A DNA stretch of 37,641 bases from Fastidiosipila sp964627125 (GCA_964627125.1 CAZVJQ010000015.1:1-37641); one strand, 5' to 3'. Positions 15,826-24,968 are shown, numbered from the stretch's first letter. Notes: a model not told the origin generated them from the sequence alone. Translations and numbers: made by a program.

Positions 15826-17502
15826 TTGAAAAGGAAACGTTCTAGTGAATCATATTTAGCGTTAGTAATAGCAGCAGTATTAGTATTAACAATAGCGGCT
15901 ATATTTTTCTCACGCTATTTAGAGGATAGAACCCAACGTAATGTAGAAGTAAGTTCATTCTATGGACTAGAAAATACCTCAGTTACTAGTACACAAGGAA
16001 CTGCCCAAAGACAGTCAACAACCACTGGTAATCAGCCGGTAAATACAGCGCTCAGCTCAAGCGCAAACGATATTCTACAGTTAATTAGTCAGAGTATAAA
16101 TAACCCAGATCATGTCGAAATTATATTTGAGCAATTCACAAACCAGCAAGTTGATGATATTTCACTAGATGAATACAGAAACTACATTAGCCTGCTTACT
16201 GATATTGTCGGAACAAAAATAGAATCTTATTCAACAATGTCATATTCGGATAGAGAGTCTATCAGATACGATATGCTCGAGCACAGCGATAACTACGAAA
16301 CATTCTTAAACAATGCAAGTTTTCACTGGCTTGAATATAGACAAGATGAAGAATTAGCAAGAATTCCAATTTTAATATCTCAAGACAGTAATTCATTTAG
16401 TTACTTATCCAGCGAGTGGGTAAGAGGCTCAATGAGAGTTAGAAATTATGCAGATTTATACTTTAAAGCAATTTTTGAAGACAATTTCGAAAGCTTCATT
16501 AACTTCACCTATTCAACACTAGTAGATGATGCTGTAAGATTAGAGAAAGCTAATGCTTTATTAACTATTTACGATGATCATGTGAATGTTAATGCTGCTA
16601 ATAACACAATGATTAGCTCAATACGTATGGACGCAGTAACTTATAGAATTCCAATGAATTCAAGACCTTTCGACCGAAATGCAGATCTAGGCTCTAGAGC
16701 TGTAGCTAGTCCAACTCCAACAGCTACTAACGAGAGTGAAGAGAGCGCAGAAAATAACGCAGAGGATATTACTCCTGCCAGTGAAGTAGAAACTACTACA
16801 AGCAGCACTAATGCAAGTGAAAATCTCGGCTACCACGAAGTAACAGTCTACCAAGATGTAGACTCATTCATAGTTGAAGATGTTGTTGCTAATGATGCTT
16901 GGAAATATGATGCAGTAATTTACAGAGAAGAAACTCCAATTTTCTCATTAGGAGAATCAGTAAGTCTTGCTCAAATTCAAAATGAGTTGGGAGAAGCAAG
17001 TAGTCAAGAAATCATCTCATTAATTCTAGCAGACTCAGTAGTACAAGACTATTACCACCTAAGCTTCCCATCCATAGACTTATACATCGAAATTGACAGC
17101 CAAGTAGAAGAATTCACTGATAACACTGAAGCGAGAATATTAGGTTTCGACTTACTGGATGATACTTACACTTTAGCAGGTGAATACTTCGTTGGCCAAA
17201 GCATACGCAGCCTCCTATCCCACTACTTATATATTGATACACTTCAATATAGATATACAAATGACTCCAATGAACAATCCGTAATCATGGAAGTAAATGG
17301 TCAATCTCAAGTAAATATGATAAGAGCTCAAGACCAAACTTTAGCTAGCAATCTATCACTGTATAGTAGTACAGTTTCTGACTCTGAGGATTTATTCGAA
17401 AATATTACTACAACTACAACTACTGAGCCTACAACTTCTGAAACTAATGAGAGTGATGAATCTACAGAGACGATAAGTCCAACAACTTTAGAAACAGAAT
17501 AA
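15826..17502 (+). CDS. unrecognised membrane-anchored extracellular protein
   Basis: A 558-residue protein I do not recognise. The start is TTG, set by GAGGAG 8 bases upstream. A short basic N-terminus (MKRKR) precedes one membrane helix (about 9-29) with no signal-peptidase or lipobox site, so the bulk should lie outside the cell. A Ser/Thr/Gln-rich linker (50-78) leads to a helical domain (about 78-290). A second Thr/Ser/Glu/Asn-rich linker (291-332) leads to a mixed domain (about 333-515), in which FVGQSIRSLLSHYLY resembles GxS modules of other secreted Gram-positive proteins. The tail (527-558) is Thr/Glu-rich. I see no cysteine. It has its own promoter and sits between sigH and tRNA-Arg. 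Cell-envelope function is inference only. Confidence 0.75.
   Translation: MKRKRSSESYLALVIAAVLVLTIAAIFFSRYLEDRTQRNVEVSSFYGLENTSVTSTQGTAQRQSTTTGNQPVNTALSSSANDILQLISQSINNPDHVEIIFEQFTNQQVDDISLDEYRNYISLLTDIVGTKIESYSTMSYSDRESIRYDMLEHSDNYETFLNNASFHWLEYRQDEELARIPILISQDSNSFSYLSSEWVRGSMRVRNYADLYFKAIFEDNFESFINFTYSTLVDDAVRLEKANALLTIYDDHVNVNAANNTMISSIRMDAVTYRIPMNSRPFDRNADLGSRAVASPTPTATNESEESAENNAEDITPASEVETTTSSTNASENLGYHEVTVYQDVDSFIVEDVVANDAWKYDAVIYREETPIFSLGESVSLAQIQNELGEASSQEIISLILADSVVQDYYHLSFPSIDLYIEIDSQVEEFTDNTEARILGFDLLDDTYTLAGEYFVGQSIRSLLSHYLYIDTLQYRYTNDSNEQSVIMEVNGQSQVNMIRAQDQTLASNLSLYSSTVSDSEDLFENITTTTTTEPTTSETNESDESTETISPTTLETE
17194..17202 (-). repeat. repeated 9-mer GCTTTGGCC, copy 3 (minus strand)
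   Basis: Plus strand reads GGCCAAAGC in the membrane-anchored protein gene, as GGC CAA AGC (Gly-Gln-Ser). Confidence 0.75.
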
Positions 17503-17567
17503 AATTCAGAACAGCAAAGTAAGAAAATCTAAAATTCACAAGCTTTAAAATATAATTAGTTTTTAGC

Positions 17568-17596
17568 TTGACAGAGCCAAAATCAAACCTTATAAT
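17568..17596 (+). promoter_or_regulatory. consensus promoter of tRNA-Arg
   Basis: TTGACA (17568-17573), exactly 17 bases, TATAAT (17591-17596): a perfect sigma-A type promoter about 43 bases before the tRNA. Confidence 0.9.
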
Positions 17597-17638
17597 TTGC
17601 AATGCTGTTTAACAATTTAATAATTTTACGCAATATAT

Positions 17639-17715
<77 letters not shown>

Positions 17716-17723
17716 TATAAATT

Positions 17724-17763
17724 ACTCCGATTTATGCTCAATTAGAGCAGTCGGAGTTTTTTT
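17724..17763 (+). terminator. terminator after tRNA-Arg
   Basis: ACTCCGA (17724-17730) pairs with TCGGAGT (17751-17757), with an inner TGCTC/GAGCA stem, followed by seven T. Confidence 0.92.
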
Positions 17764-18176
17764 GTGTGAAAATTTACTTGTTTTAATAGCAACAAGAAAC
17801 TTTATATGTTAAATGTTAATTTGGAAGATATATTATACCAATTGCTTTTGGTAAAATATTACTAATAGTATGTTCATGTAAACATAATTTCTCCTAAAAT
17901 TTAATTGATAACATGCATCTTTATTTGAATGGTAATAAGATATAATTAAAACAATCCCAAGGTAGAAAAAATACATATAAGACTTTGATTTATCAATGTT
18001 AAGAAAAAAACTATATTTGACAGAGGTGACACAATGATCTTTTGCAATGTTTCAAGGTATAAGAATGGTGACAATTTAAGGATAAGTTAAACCCTTATCC
18101 ATAAGCATTATCCGCCCATAATAAAATTAATACATAAACTTTATATATGTACATAAGTACAAAGAGGAGATGAGTT
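17764..18176 (+). other. AT-rich intergenic region with hairpin, TTATCC cluster and possible mini-ORF
   Basis: No standard gene in about 410 bases. A possible 18-residue ORF (18034-18090) follows AGAGGTG and starts MIFCNVSR. GGATAAG (18080-18086) and CTTATCC (18094-18100) form a 7-bp hairpin over its stop codon. Three TTATCC cores occur within about 40 bases (minus strand at 18077-18085, plus strand at 18095 and 18108). TTATCCATA at 18095-18103 differs from the DnaA box TTATCCACA by one base. This could be the leader of the lipoprotein gene, whose promoter I cannot place. Confidence 0.4.
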
Positions 18177-18716
18177 ATGAGAAAGAGTATTATATTAATC
18201 TTCACTGTGGGAATTCTAATGTTAGGTGTATCTGCCTGTGTTGATCAAAGTACAAATGACAATGATACTGATTCAACAGGGGTACAAAATTATGATAGAA
18301 GCTTCATAGAAGATGAAGATTTAGAGAATTTAATAGAAAAACATAATCCAGACTTGGTTTCAGATTTAGAAAAAATTAGTAATCTTAAACTTTCAAACAC
18401 CGGTTCACAATATTCGAATGTAAATATTAGTGAAGAAGAATTAGAAGAGTTATTAGAATTAATTTCTGATTTAAATGTATCTGAAGTTAGAGAAGAGTTA
18501 AATGAAGATGAAGGTAGAAATTTAATGTTCCTAGATGAGTCAGGACAAGAAAGATTTTATCTAACGATTTCATATAATTCAGACTTAGACCAATATTTAA
18601 TTAATGGAGACATACTGCCAAATTCTATGGTAGATCCTACTAGAAATTTTAAAGTACTCAATAATGAAGAAATGAGTGAGATTTTAGGTATATGTGATTC
18701 ATTGTTGAAGAAATAG
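18177..18716 (+). CDS. small putative lipoprotein
   Basis: A 179-residue protein with a lipoprotein signal peptide: basic MRKS, a hydrophobic stretch, then the lipobox VSAC with Cys21 as the lipidated residue. The mature part begins with an Asn/Asp/Ser/Thr-rich spacer (about 22-45), followed by an acidic mainly helical segment rich in Leu and Glu (46-120) and a short beta-rich region (121-165). I recognise no domain. AGAGGAG precedes the ATG. It converges on the S9 peptidase gene across a shared terminator. Confidence 0.8.
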   Translation: MRKSIILIFTVGILMLGVSACVDQSTNDNDTDSTGVQNYDRSFIEDEDLENLIEKHNPDLVSDLEKISNLKLSNTGSQYSNVNISEEELEELLELISDLNVSEVREELNEDEGRNLMFLDESGQERFYLTISYNSDLDQYLINGDILPNSMVDPTRNFKVLNNEEMSEILGICDSLLKK

Positions 18717-18747
18717 AAGAAGTACAACTGAATAACAGCAAAACAAA

Positions 18748-18776
18748 AACTCCTAAGACATAAAATCTTAGGAGTT
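18748..18776. terminator. terminator between lipoprotein and S9 peptidase genes
   Basis: AACTCCTAAGA (18748-18758) pairs perfectly with TCTTAGGAGTT (18766-18776), an 11-bp stem with a 7-base loop. The run after the stem is T-rich on the minus strand (A-rich 18740-18749 on plus), so it mainly ends the peptidase transcript. Confidence 0.8.
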
Positions 18777-18811
18777 ATTCATTCAAATCAAAAAATTCAA
18801 ATCAAAAACAA

Positions 18812-20842
18812 TTACTCACTTGCAATTAAATATTTGTTAAACCAGTCTGTCAGTTGTCTCAATCTCTCTTCACGAGCTTGTGGCTTACCACTTCTAGATA
18901 ATTCGTGAGTTTCATCATGGAAAACAACCATCTTACTATCAACGCCTCTATCCAATAAACCTACATACAACTGATATCCTTGCTCAATTGGACAGCGCAA
19001 ATCTTGGTCAGCATGAATAACTAGGGTAGGAGTCTTAGCATTATTGATATACTTCATAGGTGAATGATTCCATAATACTGAGTATATATCTTCATCCTCA
19101 ATAGTTGTATCATTTTGATCTGTTGCAAAATAATAACCAATATCAGATGAACCATAAAAACTAGTCCAGTTAGATATTGATCTTTGGGTTGCTGCAACCT
19201 TAAATCTATCAGTCTGTGTAATAATCCAGTTGGTCATGAATCCACCATAACTACCACCAGTAACAGCTAAGTTCTCAGTGTCAATTCCTGAATATTCTGC
19301 CAGTACCGCATCAGTGAAAGCCATTATATCTTCATAATCATCTTGTCCATACTTACCGAAGATATTAGAAAAATCATCACCTCTACCAGATGAACCATGT
19401 GGATTACAGAAGAATACTGCATATCCCATCTTCGCCCAAGTTAGCATCTCATGGTGATAAACTGCACCATATGCAGTTTTTGGTCCACCGTGAATATTCA
19501 AGATTGCAGGTGTTTTACTATCTTTACTATATCCTTCAGGCAATAATACAAATCCTTCGATTTCACAGCCATCAACAGGGGAAGGGATGTTCACACTTAC
19601 AGGCACTATTGGTTCAAACTCTTCATACAAATCATCATTGAAGTGAGTGACTTGCTCCACACTATCTTCATCGACTACTTTGTAAATCTCAGCTAATTTC
19701 ATGTCTTGGAAACCTAGAATATATGTGACTCCGTTCAATACAGCAAATGCCTGAACGGTTCCATCTCTAGTTAAAATATCTTGTCTACCAAGTGAAGAAT
19801 CTAAACTACGCAAGACAGATTTACTACCAACTGTTTCAACCATGAAAATTTCATCTTCATATGTGGCAAGAGCTCGCCCACGACCATAGAAAACATCATT
19901 TCCTACTGAACTTCCAATTTGCAACTCAGTCTCATCTACTACAACAGCCTCACCTTGCTCAAAATCCCACTCATAAATAATTCTATTTTGATTAATACCA
20001 ATATTCTTCATGTCAGATGCGAATAAAATAACTCTATCGCCTAACTCTGCAATTACAGAAACACTCAAACCAGTATCTTCATTTAGCAATTTTAATTCAA
20101 GGGTTTCAATATCTAATTCCCAGATACCATCAGTCTTTACCGCTTTTGCCGAGACTTCATTGGCTGTAATAAAAGCTCTAGTTTTAGCTTTATTTAAATG
20201 CACGCCGCCTATATTTAATGTAGGTGCAGAAATAGCAGTGATTTCGCCAGAATTCTCATCAAATAAGAATAGTCTATTCACCTTGTTTTGGAATAATCCA
20301 ACACCATTCAATTGGTAAGGGATCCTTTCAAGTTCAGTTCTAAACTTTTTATCTTTTAGTTCCTTATAGTGTTTCTTAGCTTCTTCTTCGTCCTTAAGCC
20401 AAATCTCGTCCTCATCTAAACGCAAGCTACTTGTGAATAAGAATTTCCCATCTCCTAGAGGCATTAGTGAATGCACTCCCAAGTTAATTTTAAATGCGGG
20501 CAAAGCCTCACCACCGTTTAGGTCCAAACGATAATATTGAGTCTGAGCAGTTTCACTTTCTTCATCGTCTCTATTACCAGAGAACAGGATATTGTCATTA
20601 TCTTCCCAAATGTAGTTAACACTATCGTAAGAGTTACTTATTTGTTTAACACCTGTATCTGTTAGTTCCCAAAGGCTAGGTTTATATTCATTTTTATGTA
20701 CATCCATATCATTTACTACAAATAAAGCACGTGTCTTAGCTTCATTCTCACTAAGTCCGCTCAAGTATCTGTATTCATGCATATGGGCAAGATATTTTTC
20801 TTTAATTTCATTCATTGAGTCTAATTTTTCCTTGTTTCCCAT
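18812..20842 (-). CDS. S9-family serine peptidase (acylaminoacyl-peptidase/prolyl oligopeptidase type)
   Basis: A 676-residue two-domain protein: an N-terminal beta-propeller-like region (about 30-400, WD40-like blades) and a C-terminal alpha/beta hydrolase (about 420-676). The catalytic triad is visible: Ser531 in GGSYGG, Asp614 in HADQDLRCP, and His646 in HDETHELSR. The oxyanion block HGGPKTAYG lies at 451-459. There is no signal peptide, so it is probably cytoplasmic and trims short or acylated peptides. AAGGAG lies 6 bases before the ATG. It is a single-gene unit on the opposite strand to its neighbours, and I find no copy of the repeated 9-mer in it. Confidence 0.95.
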   Translation of the reverse strand: MGNKEKLDSMNEIKEKYLAHMHEYRYLSGLSENEAKTRALFVVNDMDVHKNEYKPSLWELTDTGVKQISNSYDSVNYIWEDNDNILFSGNRDDEESETAQTQYYRLDLNGGEALPAFKINLGVHSLMPLGDGKFLFTSSLRLDEDEIWLKDEEEAKKHYKELKDKKFRTELERIPYQLNGVGLFQNKVNRLFLFDENSGEITAISAPTLNIGGVHLNKAKTRAFITANEVSAKAVKTDGIWELDIETLELKLLNEDTGLSVSVIAELGDRVILFASDMKNIGINQNRIIYEWDFEQGEAVVVDETELQIGSSVGNDVFYGRGRALATYEDEIFMVETVGSKSVLRSLDSSLGRQDILTRDGTVQAFAVLNGVTYILGFQDMKLAEIYKVVDEDSVEQVTHFNDDLYEEFEPIVPVSVNIPSPVDGCEIEGFVLLPEGYSKDSKTPAILNIHGGPKTAYGAVYHHEMLTWAKMGYAVFFCNPHGSSGRGDDFSNIFGKYGQDDYEDIMAFTDAVLAEYSGIDTENLAVTGGSYGGFMTNWIITQTDRFKVAATQRSISNWTSFYGSSDIGYYFATDQNDTTIEDEDIYSVLWNHSPMKYINNAKTPTLVIHADQDLRCPIEQGYQLYVGLLDRGVDSKMVVFHDETHELSRSGKPQAREERLRQLTDWFNKYLIASE

Positions 20843-20974
20843 GGTTCGCTCCTTTTGGCTTTTATAAGATTATAACGAAAGAAGAAGAACTATAATTAAA
20901 CAAAAGATAGGTAGTATGAAACAAACTTTACAATAAATTTTTGCTATGCTAGAATTCTTAACGATTTTAAACGA

Positions 20975-20991
20975 TATAATGGCGATATAAT
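20975..20991 (+). promoter_or_regulatory. two tandem -10 elements before tig
   Basis: CGATATAAT occurs twice, with TATAAT at 20975-20980 and 20986-20991. Neither has a good -35. TTAAACGATAT just upstream is shared with the clpP promoter region. Confidence 0.45.
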
Positions 20992-21037
20992 CTAATGTAA
21001 AAGAAATAAAATTCGTATATATCTTAGGAGGAATTTG

Positions 21038-22378
21038 ATGGAAAGAAAATATGAGCAATTAGAAGACAATAAGGGCTTAGTAAGCTTGCAATTTACAGCA
21101 GAGGAATTTTCAGTGGCTCTTAAATGGGCATACAATAAGAATAAGGGTGGCTACCAATTACATGGATTTAGAAAAGGTAGAGTACCTATGAAAGTATTGG
21201 TTGCTCACTACGGCGAAGATATCTTCTACGATGACGCAGTTAATCATCTTGTAAATCCTGCATATATTGAATTAATTAATAAAGAAGAAATTAAACCAGT
21301 ATCTCAAGCAGAAATTAATATTAAATCAATCTCAGCTGAAGAAGGTTTAGATGTTGAATTAAGCTTCGACCTAGAGCCTGAAGCAGAACTTGGTCAATAC
21401 AAGGGTGTTAAGGCTGTTAAACCTGCAGTTGAAGTATCTGAAGCAGATGTTAATGCTGAAATCGAAAGAGTACAAGAGAGAAATTCACGTTTAGTACCTG
21501 TTGAAGATCGTGCAGCAGAAGATGGTGATACAGTTATCATCGACTTCGAAGGTTTCCAAGATGGTGAAGCTTTTGACGGTGGTAAAGGTGAAGACCACGA
21601 ATTAGAGTTAGGTTCAGGATCATTCATTCCAGGATTTGAAGAGCAAATTGTTGGTCACAATATCGACGATGAATTCGATGTTAATGTTACTTTCCCTGAA
21701 GACTATGGTTCAGAAGATTTAGCTGGTGCCGATGCTGTATTCAAAGTAAAACTAAATGGTATTAAAGTTAAAGAATTACCAGAATTAGATGACGACTTCG
21801 CAATGGACATCAGTGAATTTGATACTTTCGAAGAATATAAAGAATCAATCAGAGAAGAATTAGCAAAATCTAAAGAAGATTTCTCAACTAAAGAATTTGA
21901 AAATAATGTTCTAAGTGCAGTTATTGAAAATATGAATGTAGATATTCCTGAATCAATGATTGAAGCAGAAGTAGATCACTTATATGGTCACCAAGAGCAA
22001 GACTTCAGCCAATATGGAATTACTTTAGCTGACTACTTATCATTCTCAGGTCAAACATTAGAAGATTTCAAAGAAACATTAAGACCTGCTGCTGAGAACC
22101 AAGTTAAATTAAGTTTAGCTCTTAAGGCTGTTATTAAGGCAGAAGAACTAGAACTAACAGATGAAGATAGAGAAATCGAAGTTCAAAACTTAGTAGAGCA
22201 AACAGGATTAACAGCAGAAGAAGTTCGCGAGAGATTAGAAGGTAATGCAAATGTTGAACAAAATGCATTATTAAATAAGGCAGTTCGTTTCCTAACAGAT
22301 AATGCTGAAAAAATTACAGCAGAGGAAGCTATTGAGTTAAATCCAGAACTAGCAGAAGAAACAAGCGAAGAAGAGTAA
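21038..22378 (+). CDS. tig: trigger factor, ribosome-associated chaperone and prolyl isomerase
   Basis: A 446-residue protein with the three Tig domains. The N-terminal ribosome-binding domain carries GFRKGRVP, the docking signature. An FKBP-type peptidyl-prolyl isomerase domain (about 150-245) includes GDTVIIDFEGFQDG and GSGSFIPGFEEQIVG. A helical C-terminal chaperone domain ends in an acidic tail. The ATG at 21038 is chosen over a TTG one codon earlier because AGGAGG is then 6 bases away. It precedes clpP and clpX in the common tig-clpP-clpX order, but a strong terminator and separate promoter lie between tig and clpP. Confidence 0.97.
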   Translation: MERKYEQLEDNKGLVSLQFTAEEFSVALKWAYNKNKGGYQLHGFRKGRVPMKVLVAHYGEDIFYDDAVNHLVNPAYIELINKEEIKPVSQAEINIKSISAEEGLDVELSFDLEPEAELGQYKGVKAVKPAVEVSEADVNAEIERVQERNSRLVPVEDRAAEDGDTVIIDFEGFQDGEAFDGGKGEDHELELGSGSFIPGFEEQIVGHNIDDEFDVNVTFPEDYGSEDLAGADAVFKVKLNGIKVKELPELDDDFAMDISEFDTFEEYKESIREELAKSKEDFSTKEFENNVLSAVIENMNVDIPESMIEAEVDHLYGHQEQDFSQYGITLADYLSFSGQTLEDFKETLRPAAENQVKLSLALKAVIKAEELELTDEDREIEVQNLVEQTGLTAEEVRERLEGNANVEQNALLNKAVRFLTDNAEKITAEEAIELNPELAEETSEEE

Positions 22379-22418
22379 GACGCATAACCTAAGCAATTGA
22401 AATAGTACATTATTCATG

Positions 22419-22448
22419 GATGCTTCAAATATTTGAAGCATCTTTTTT
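22419..22448 (+). terminator. terminator after tig
   Basis: GATGCTTCAA (22419-22428) pairs perfectly with TTGAAGCATC (22433-22442) around ATAT, followed by six T. Confidence 0.95.
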
Positions 22449-22477
22449 AATAATTTATTAATTCACAAATTATGTAC

Positions 22478-22505
22478 TTGCACTAATAGTTAAACGATAT
22501 ATAAT
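22478..22505 (+). promoter_or_regulatory. clpP promoter
   Basis: TTGCAC (22478-22483), a 16-base spacer, TATAAT (22500-22505), within CGATATATAAT. A second -35-like TTGACA (22521-22526) with TAATAA (22543-22548) could give another start. I see no CtsR-type repeat or CIRCE element. Confidence 0.55.
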
Positions 22506-22567
22506 AATATTTGACTTTATTTGACATTTTGATTTTGTAAAATAATAAATACAGGAAAGAGGCAAGA

Positions 22568-23182
22568 ATGGAATTCAGAGAATTTTTAAATGCAAACAGT
22601 ACATTAGTACCAACAGTTATTGAACAAACAAACAGAGGAGAAAGATCTTTTGATATTTTCTCTAGATTATTAAAGGAAAGAATCATCATCTTAAGTGACG
22701 CTGTAAATAGTAGTTCAGCAAGTGTTATTACAGCACAATTACTATTCTTAGAGGCAGAAGATCCTGAGAAAGATATTCAATTCTACATCAACAGCCCAGG
22801 TGGTGAAGTTTCAAGTGGTTTAATGGTTTATGACACCATGCAATACATTAGACCTGATGTACAAACAATCGTAATGGGTATGGCAGCAAGTATGGGAGCT
22901 GTTTTACTATCAGGTGGTGCAAAAGGTAAGAGATTTATCCTTCCTAATGCTGAAGTAATGATTCACCAACCATCAGGTGGTGCAGAAGGTAAGGCAAGTG
23001 ACATCTTAGTTACAGCAGACCACATCAAGAAAACAAAACATAGATTAAATAAGATTTTGTCAGAAAATACAGGCCAAAGCTATGAGAAGGTTGCTCAAGA
23101 TTCAGAATTAGACTTCTGGATGAGTTCCGAAGAAGCTATTGAATACGGTATTGTTGATGAAATTATGACAACCCGTGACTAA
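22568..23182 (+). CDS. clpP: ATP-dependent Clp protease proteolytic subunit
   Basis: Serine protease subunit that forms the 14-mer degradation chamber capped by ClpX. The 204-residue product has the catalytic Ser108 in MAASMGA, His133 in MIHQPSGG, and Asp at about 182. SPGGEV (76-81) forms the oxyanion region. N-terminal PTVIEQTNRGERSFDIFSRL is typical and would include the short propeptide. GAAAGAGG precedes the ATG. clpX follows after a modest terminator. One copy of the repeated 9-mer (minus orientation) is inside the Gly-Gln-Ser codons at 23072-23080. Confidence 0.98.
   Translation: MEFREFLNANSTLVPTVIEQTNRGERSFDIFSRLLKERIIILSDAVNSSSASVITAQLLFLEAEDPEKDIQFYINSPGGEVSSGLMVYDTMQYIRPDVQTIVMGMAASMGAVLLSGGAKGKRFILPNAEVMIHQPSGGAEGKASDILVTADHIKKTKHRLNKILSENTGQSYEKVAQDSELDFWMSSEEAIEYGIVDEIMTTRD
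23072..23080 (-). repeat. repeated 9-mer GCTTTGGCC, copy 4 (minus strand)
   Basis: Plus strand reads GGCCAAAGC inside clpP, as GGC CAA AGC (Gly-Gln-Ser). Confidence 0.75.
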
Positions 23183-23206
23183 ATTTGAATTTTCAAGTTT
23201 TATTGA

Positions 23207-23231
23207 GGGCTGGAAAATTTCCAGCCCTTTT
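23207..23231 (+). terminator. hairpin between clpP and clpX
   Basis: GGGCTGG (23207-23213) pairs with CCAGCCC (23221-23227), with an AT-rich loop that can extend the stem. Only four T follow, so read-through into clpX is likely. Confidence 0.7.
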
Positions 23232-23260
23232 GCTATCTTTAGATAAAGAGAGGGAAATAT

Positions 23261-24577
23261 ATGTCTAAAAATAATGAAGAAAATACAAGCTGTTCCTTTT
23301 GTGGTCGTCCTAAGCAAATAGTTGAGCAAATAATTGTAGGTCAAGATGATGCTTATATATGTTCAGATTGTGTCAAATTGTGTTATGAGCTTATATTTGA
23401 TGATATTTCAAAATATGAGAGCGAATCAAATAGAACAGAACTTAAGAAGGAAGATTTACCAAGACCTCATGAGTTAAAATCTGAATTGGATAAGTATGTA
23501 ATTGGGCAAGATAAGGCTAAGAAGGCTTTGGCCGTAGCTGTATATAACCATTACAAGAGAATTTATTCTAATGATGTAGATGATACAAATGATGATGACA
23601 ATGTTGAATTATCTAAGAGTAATATAATGCTTATTGGACCAACAGGTTCTGGTAAAACTCTATTGGCTCAAACTATGGCTAGAGTTTTAGATGTACCATT
23701 TGCAATTGCTGATGCTACTGTTTTAACTGAAGCTGGCTATGTTGGTGAGGACGTTGAGAATATAATTTTAAAATTAGTTCAAGCTGCTGATTATGATATT
23801 GAAGCTGCAGAGCGTGGAATTATCTATGTAGATGAGATTGATAAGATTACTAGAAAATCTGAAAATCCATCAATCACTAGAGATGTTTCAGGTGAAGGAG
23901 TTCAACAAGCATTATTAAAAATTGTTGAAGGTACTGAAGCTAATGTTCCACCACAAGGTGGTAGAAAACATCCATCCGCTGAATATATTCAAGTAGATAC
24001 AAGAAATATCTTATTTGTCTTCGGAGGAAGTTTTGATGGTTTAGAAAAAATTATTCAATCTAGAGTAAATCAAAAATCTATCGGATTTGGTGCACTAATT
24101 GATGATGTAGATTCAGAAAATGATGAAGTAAGATCTAAGGCAAGTCCTGAAGACTTAAGTAAATTTGGTCTTATTCCAGAACTTATAGGTAGAATACCTG
24201 TAGTAGTAGCATTGAATACTCTAAGTGAAGATGATTTAATGAAAATTCTAACAGAACCTAGAAATGCTCTCGTCAAGCAATATAAGAAAATATTTGCCTT
24301 CGACGATGTAGAAATTGAATTCACTGATGAAGCATTACGTGCAGCAGCTAAAGAAGCTATTACTCGTAAGACTGGTGCTAGAGGATTACGTTCTGTTCTA
24401 GAAGAATCCATGATTGATCTAATGTATGATATACCTTCAATGGAAAATATCAAGAAGGTAACTATTACAGAAGAATTTATCAACAAACAAGAAAATGCCA
24501 GCATAGAGCTAGTAGATGGTACAGTTATCAATTTATCTGAACTAACATCTAGTGATGCAGATAAGCTTGCAGGCTAA
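23261..24577 (+). CDS. clpX: ATP-dependent unfoldase ClpX
   Basis: AAA+ unfoldase that feeds tagged proteins to ClpP. The 438-residue product has the N-terminal zinc-binding domain (Cys11, Cys14, Cys34, Cys37 in CSFC and CSDC), Walker A GPTGSGKT (126-133), Walker B IIYVDEID (187-194), and the sensor-2 region GARGLRS. The pore loop is in TEAGYVGEDV (GYVG). An acidic insert (about 105-116, DDTNDDDN) sits before the ATPase core. AGAGGG lies before the ATG. It carries a copy of the repeated 9-mer at 23525. Confidence 0.98.
   Translation: MSKNNEENTSCSFCGRPKQIVEQIIVGQDDAYICSDCVKLCYELIFDDISKYESESNRTELKKEDLPRPHELKSELDKYVIGQDKAKKALAVAVYNHYKRIYSNDVDDTNDDDNVELSKSNIMLIGPTGSGKTLLAQTMARVLDVPFAIADATVLTEAGYVGEDVENIILKLVQAADYDIEAAERGIIYVDEIDKITRKSENPSITRDVSGEGVQQALLKIVEGTEANVPPQGGRKHPSAEYIQVDTRNILFVFGGSFDGLEKIIQSRVNQKSIGFGALIDDVDSENDEVRSKASPEDLSKFGLIPELIGRIPVVVALNTLSEDDLMKILTEPRNALVKQYKKIFAFDDVEIEFTDEALRAAAKEAITRKTGARGLRSVLEESMIDLMYDIPSMENIKKVTITEEFINKQENASIELVDGTVINLSELTSSDADKLAG
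23525..23533 (+). repeat. repeated 9-mer GCTTTGGCC, copy 5
   Basis: Exact plus-strand copy inside clpX, read as GCT TTG GCC (Ala-Leu-Ala), preceded by AG. Confidence 0.75.
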
Positions 24578-24604
24578 TACCAAACAAGAAAAATAATTAT
24601 TATT

Positions 24605-24642
24605 ACTGCTCAAGATGCAAATGCAAATTGAGCAGTTTTTTT
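24605..24642. terminator. terminator between clpX and the PC4-like gene
   Basis: ACTGCTCAA (24605-24613) pairs with TTGAGCAGT (24628-24636), followed by seven T on the plus strand. The minus strand also has a T-rich exit, so it can serve both convergent genes. Confidence 0.88.
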
Positions 24643-24646
24643 ATTA

Positions 24647-24922
24647 CTATATATCCAATGAAGGTAAATCTACTTCTAGTAGAATTTCTCTTAATTTTGC
24701 AACTTCAACAGCATTTAAGCCAATTCCTCGGCTCATCTTATCGTGCTCAGGATTCCAGTCTCTAATGTCTAATCTACTTGGTCTATCATTCCAAGAAACA
24801 ACATTAACTTCACGGGTCCAACCAGAATTATTTGTACTGATTACACCGATATGCTCTTTAATTACAAAAGTAACCTCATCTTGTCCACTTCTATTTGTTC
24901 TTGTATTTTCTTTTACTGCCAT
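24647..24922 (-). CDS. YdbC/PC4-family single-stranded nucleic-acid-binding protein
   Basis: A 91-residue protein resembling the bacterial YdbC branch of the PC4 coactivator fold, which binds single-stranded DNA as a dimer. The pattern GVISTNNSGWTREVNVVSWNDRPSRLDIRDWNPEH followed by a helix (NAVEVAKLREIL) matches the curved sheet plus C-terminal helix of that family. AAGGAG lies before the ATG. In this family a role in transcription or handling of single strands is proposed but not settled. It is divergent from the AraC-family gene; the space between holds the only intergenic copy of the 9-mer. Confidence 0.8.
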   Translation of the reverse strand: MAVKENTRTNRSGQDEVTFVIKEHIGVISTNNSGWTREVNVVSWNDRPSRLDIRDWNPEHDKMSRGIGLNAVEVAKLREILLEVDLPSLDI

Positions 24923-24968
24923 ATTTGTACTCCTTAGTTTTCTTTTCTCGAGAATGTATTAAGGATAG

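Noticed and set aside
24070..24531. 153-residue minus-strand open frame
   Set aside because: Antisense to clpX, same reasoning.
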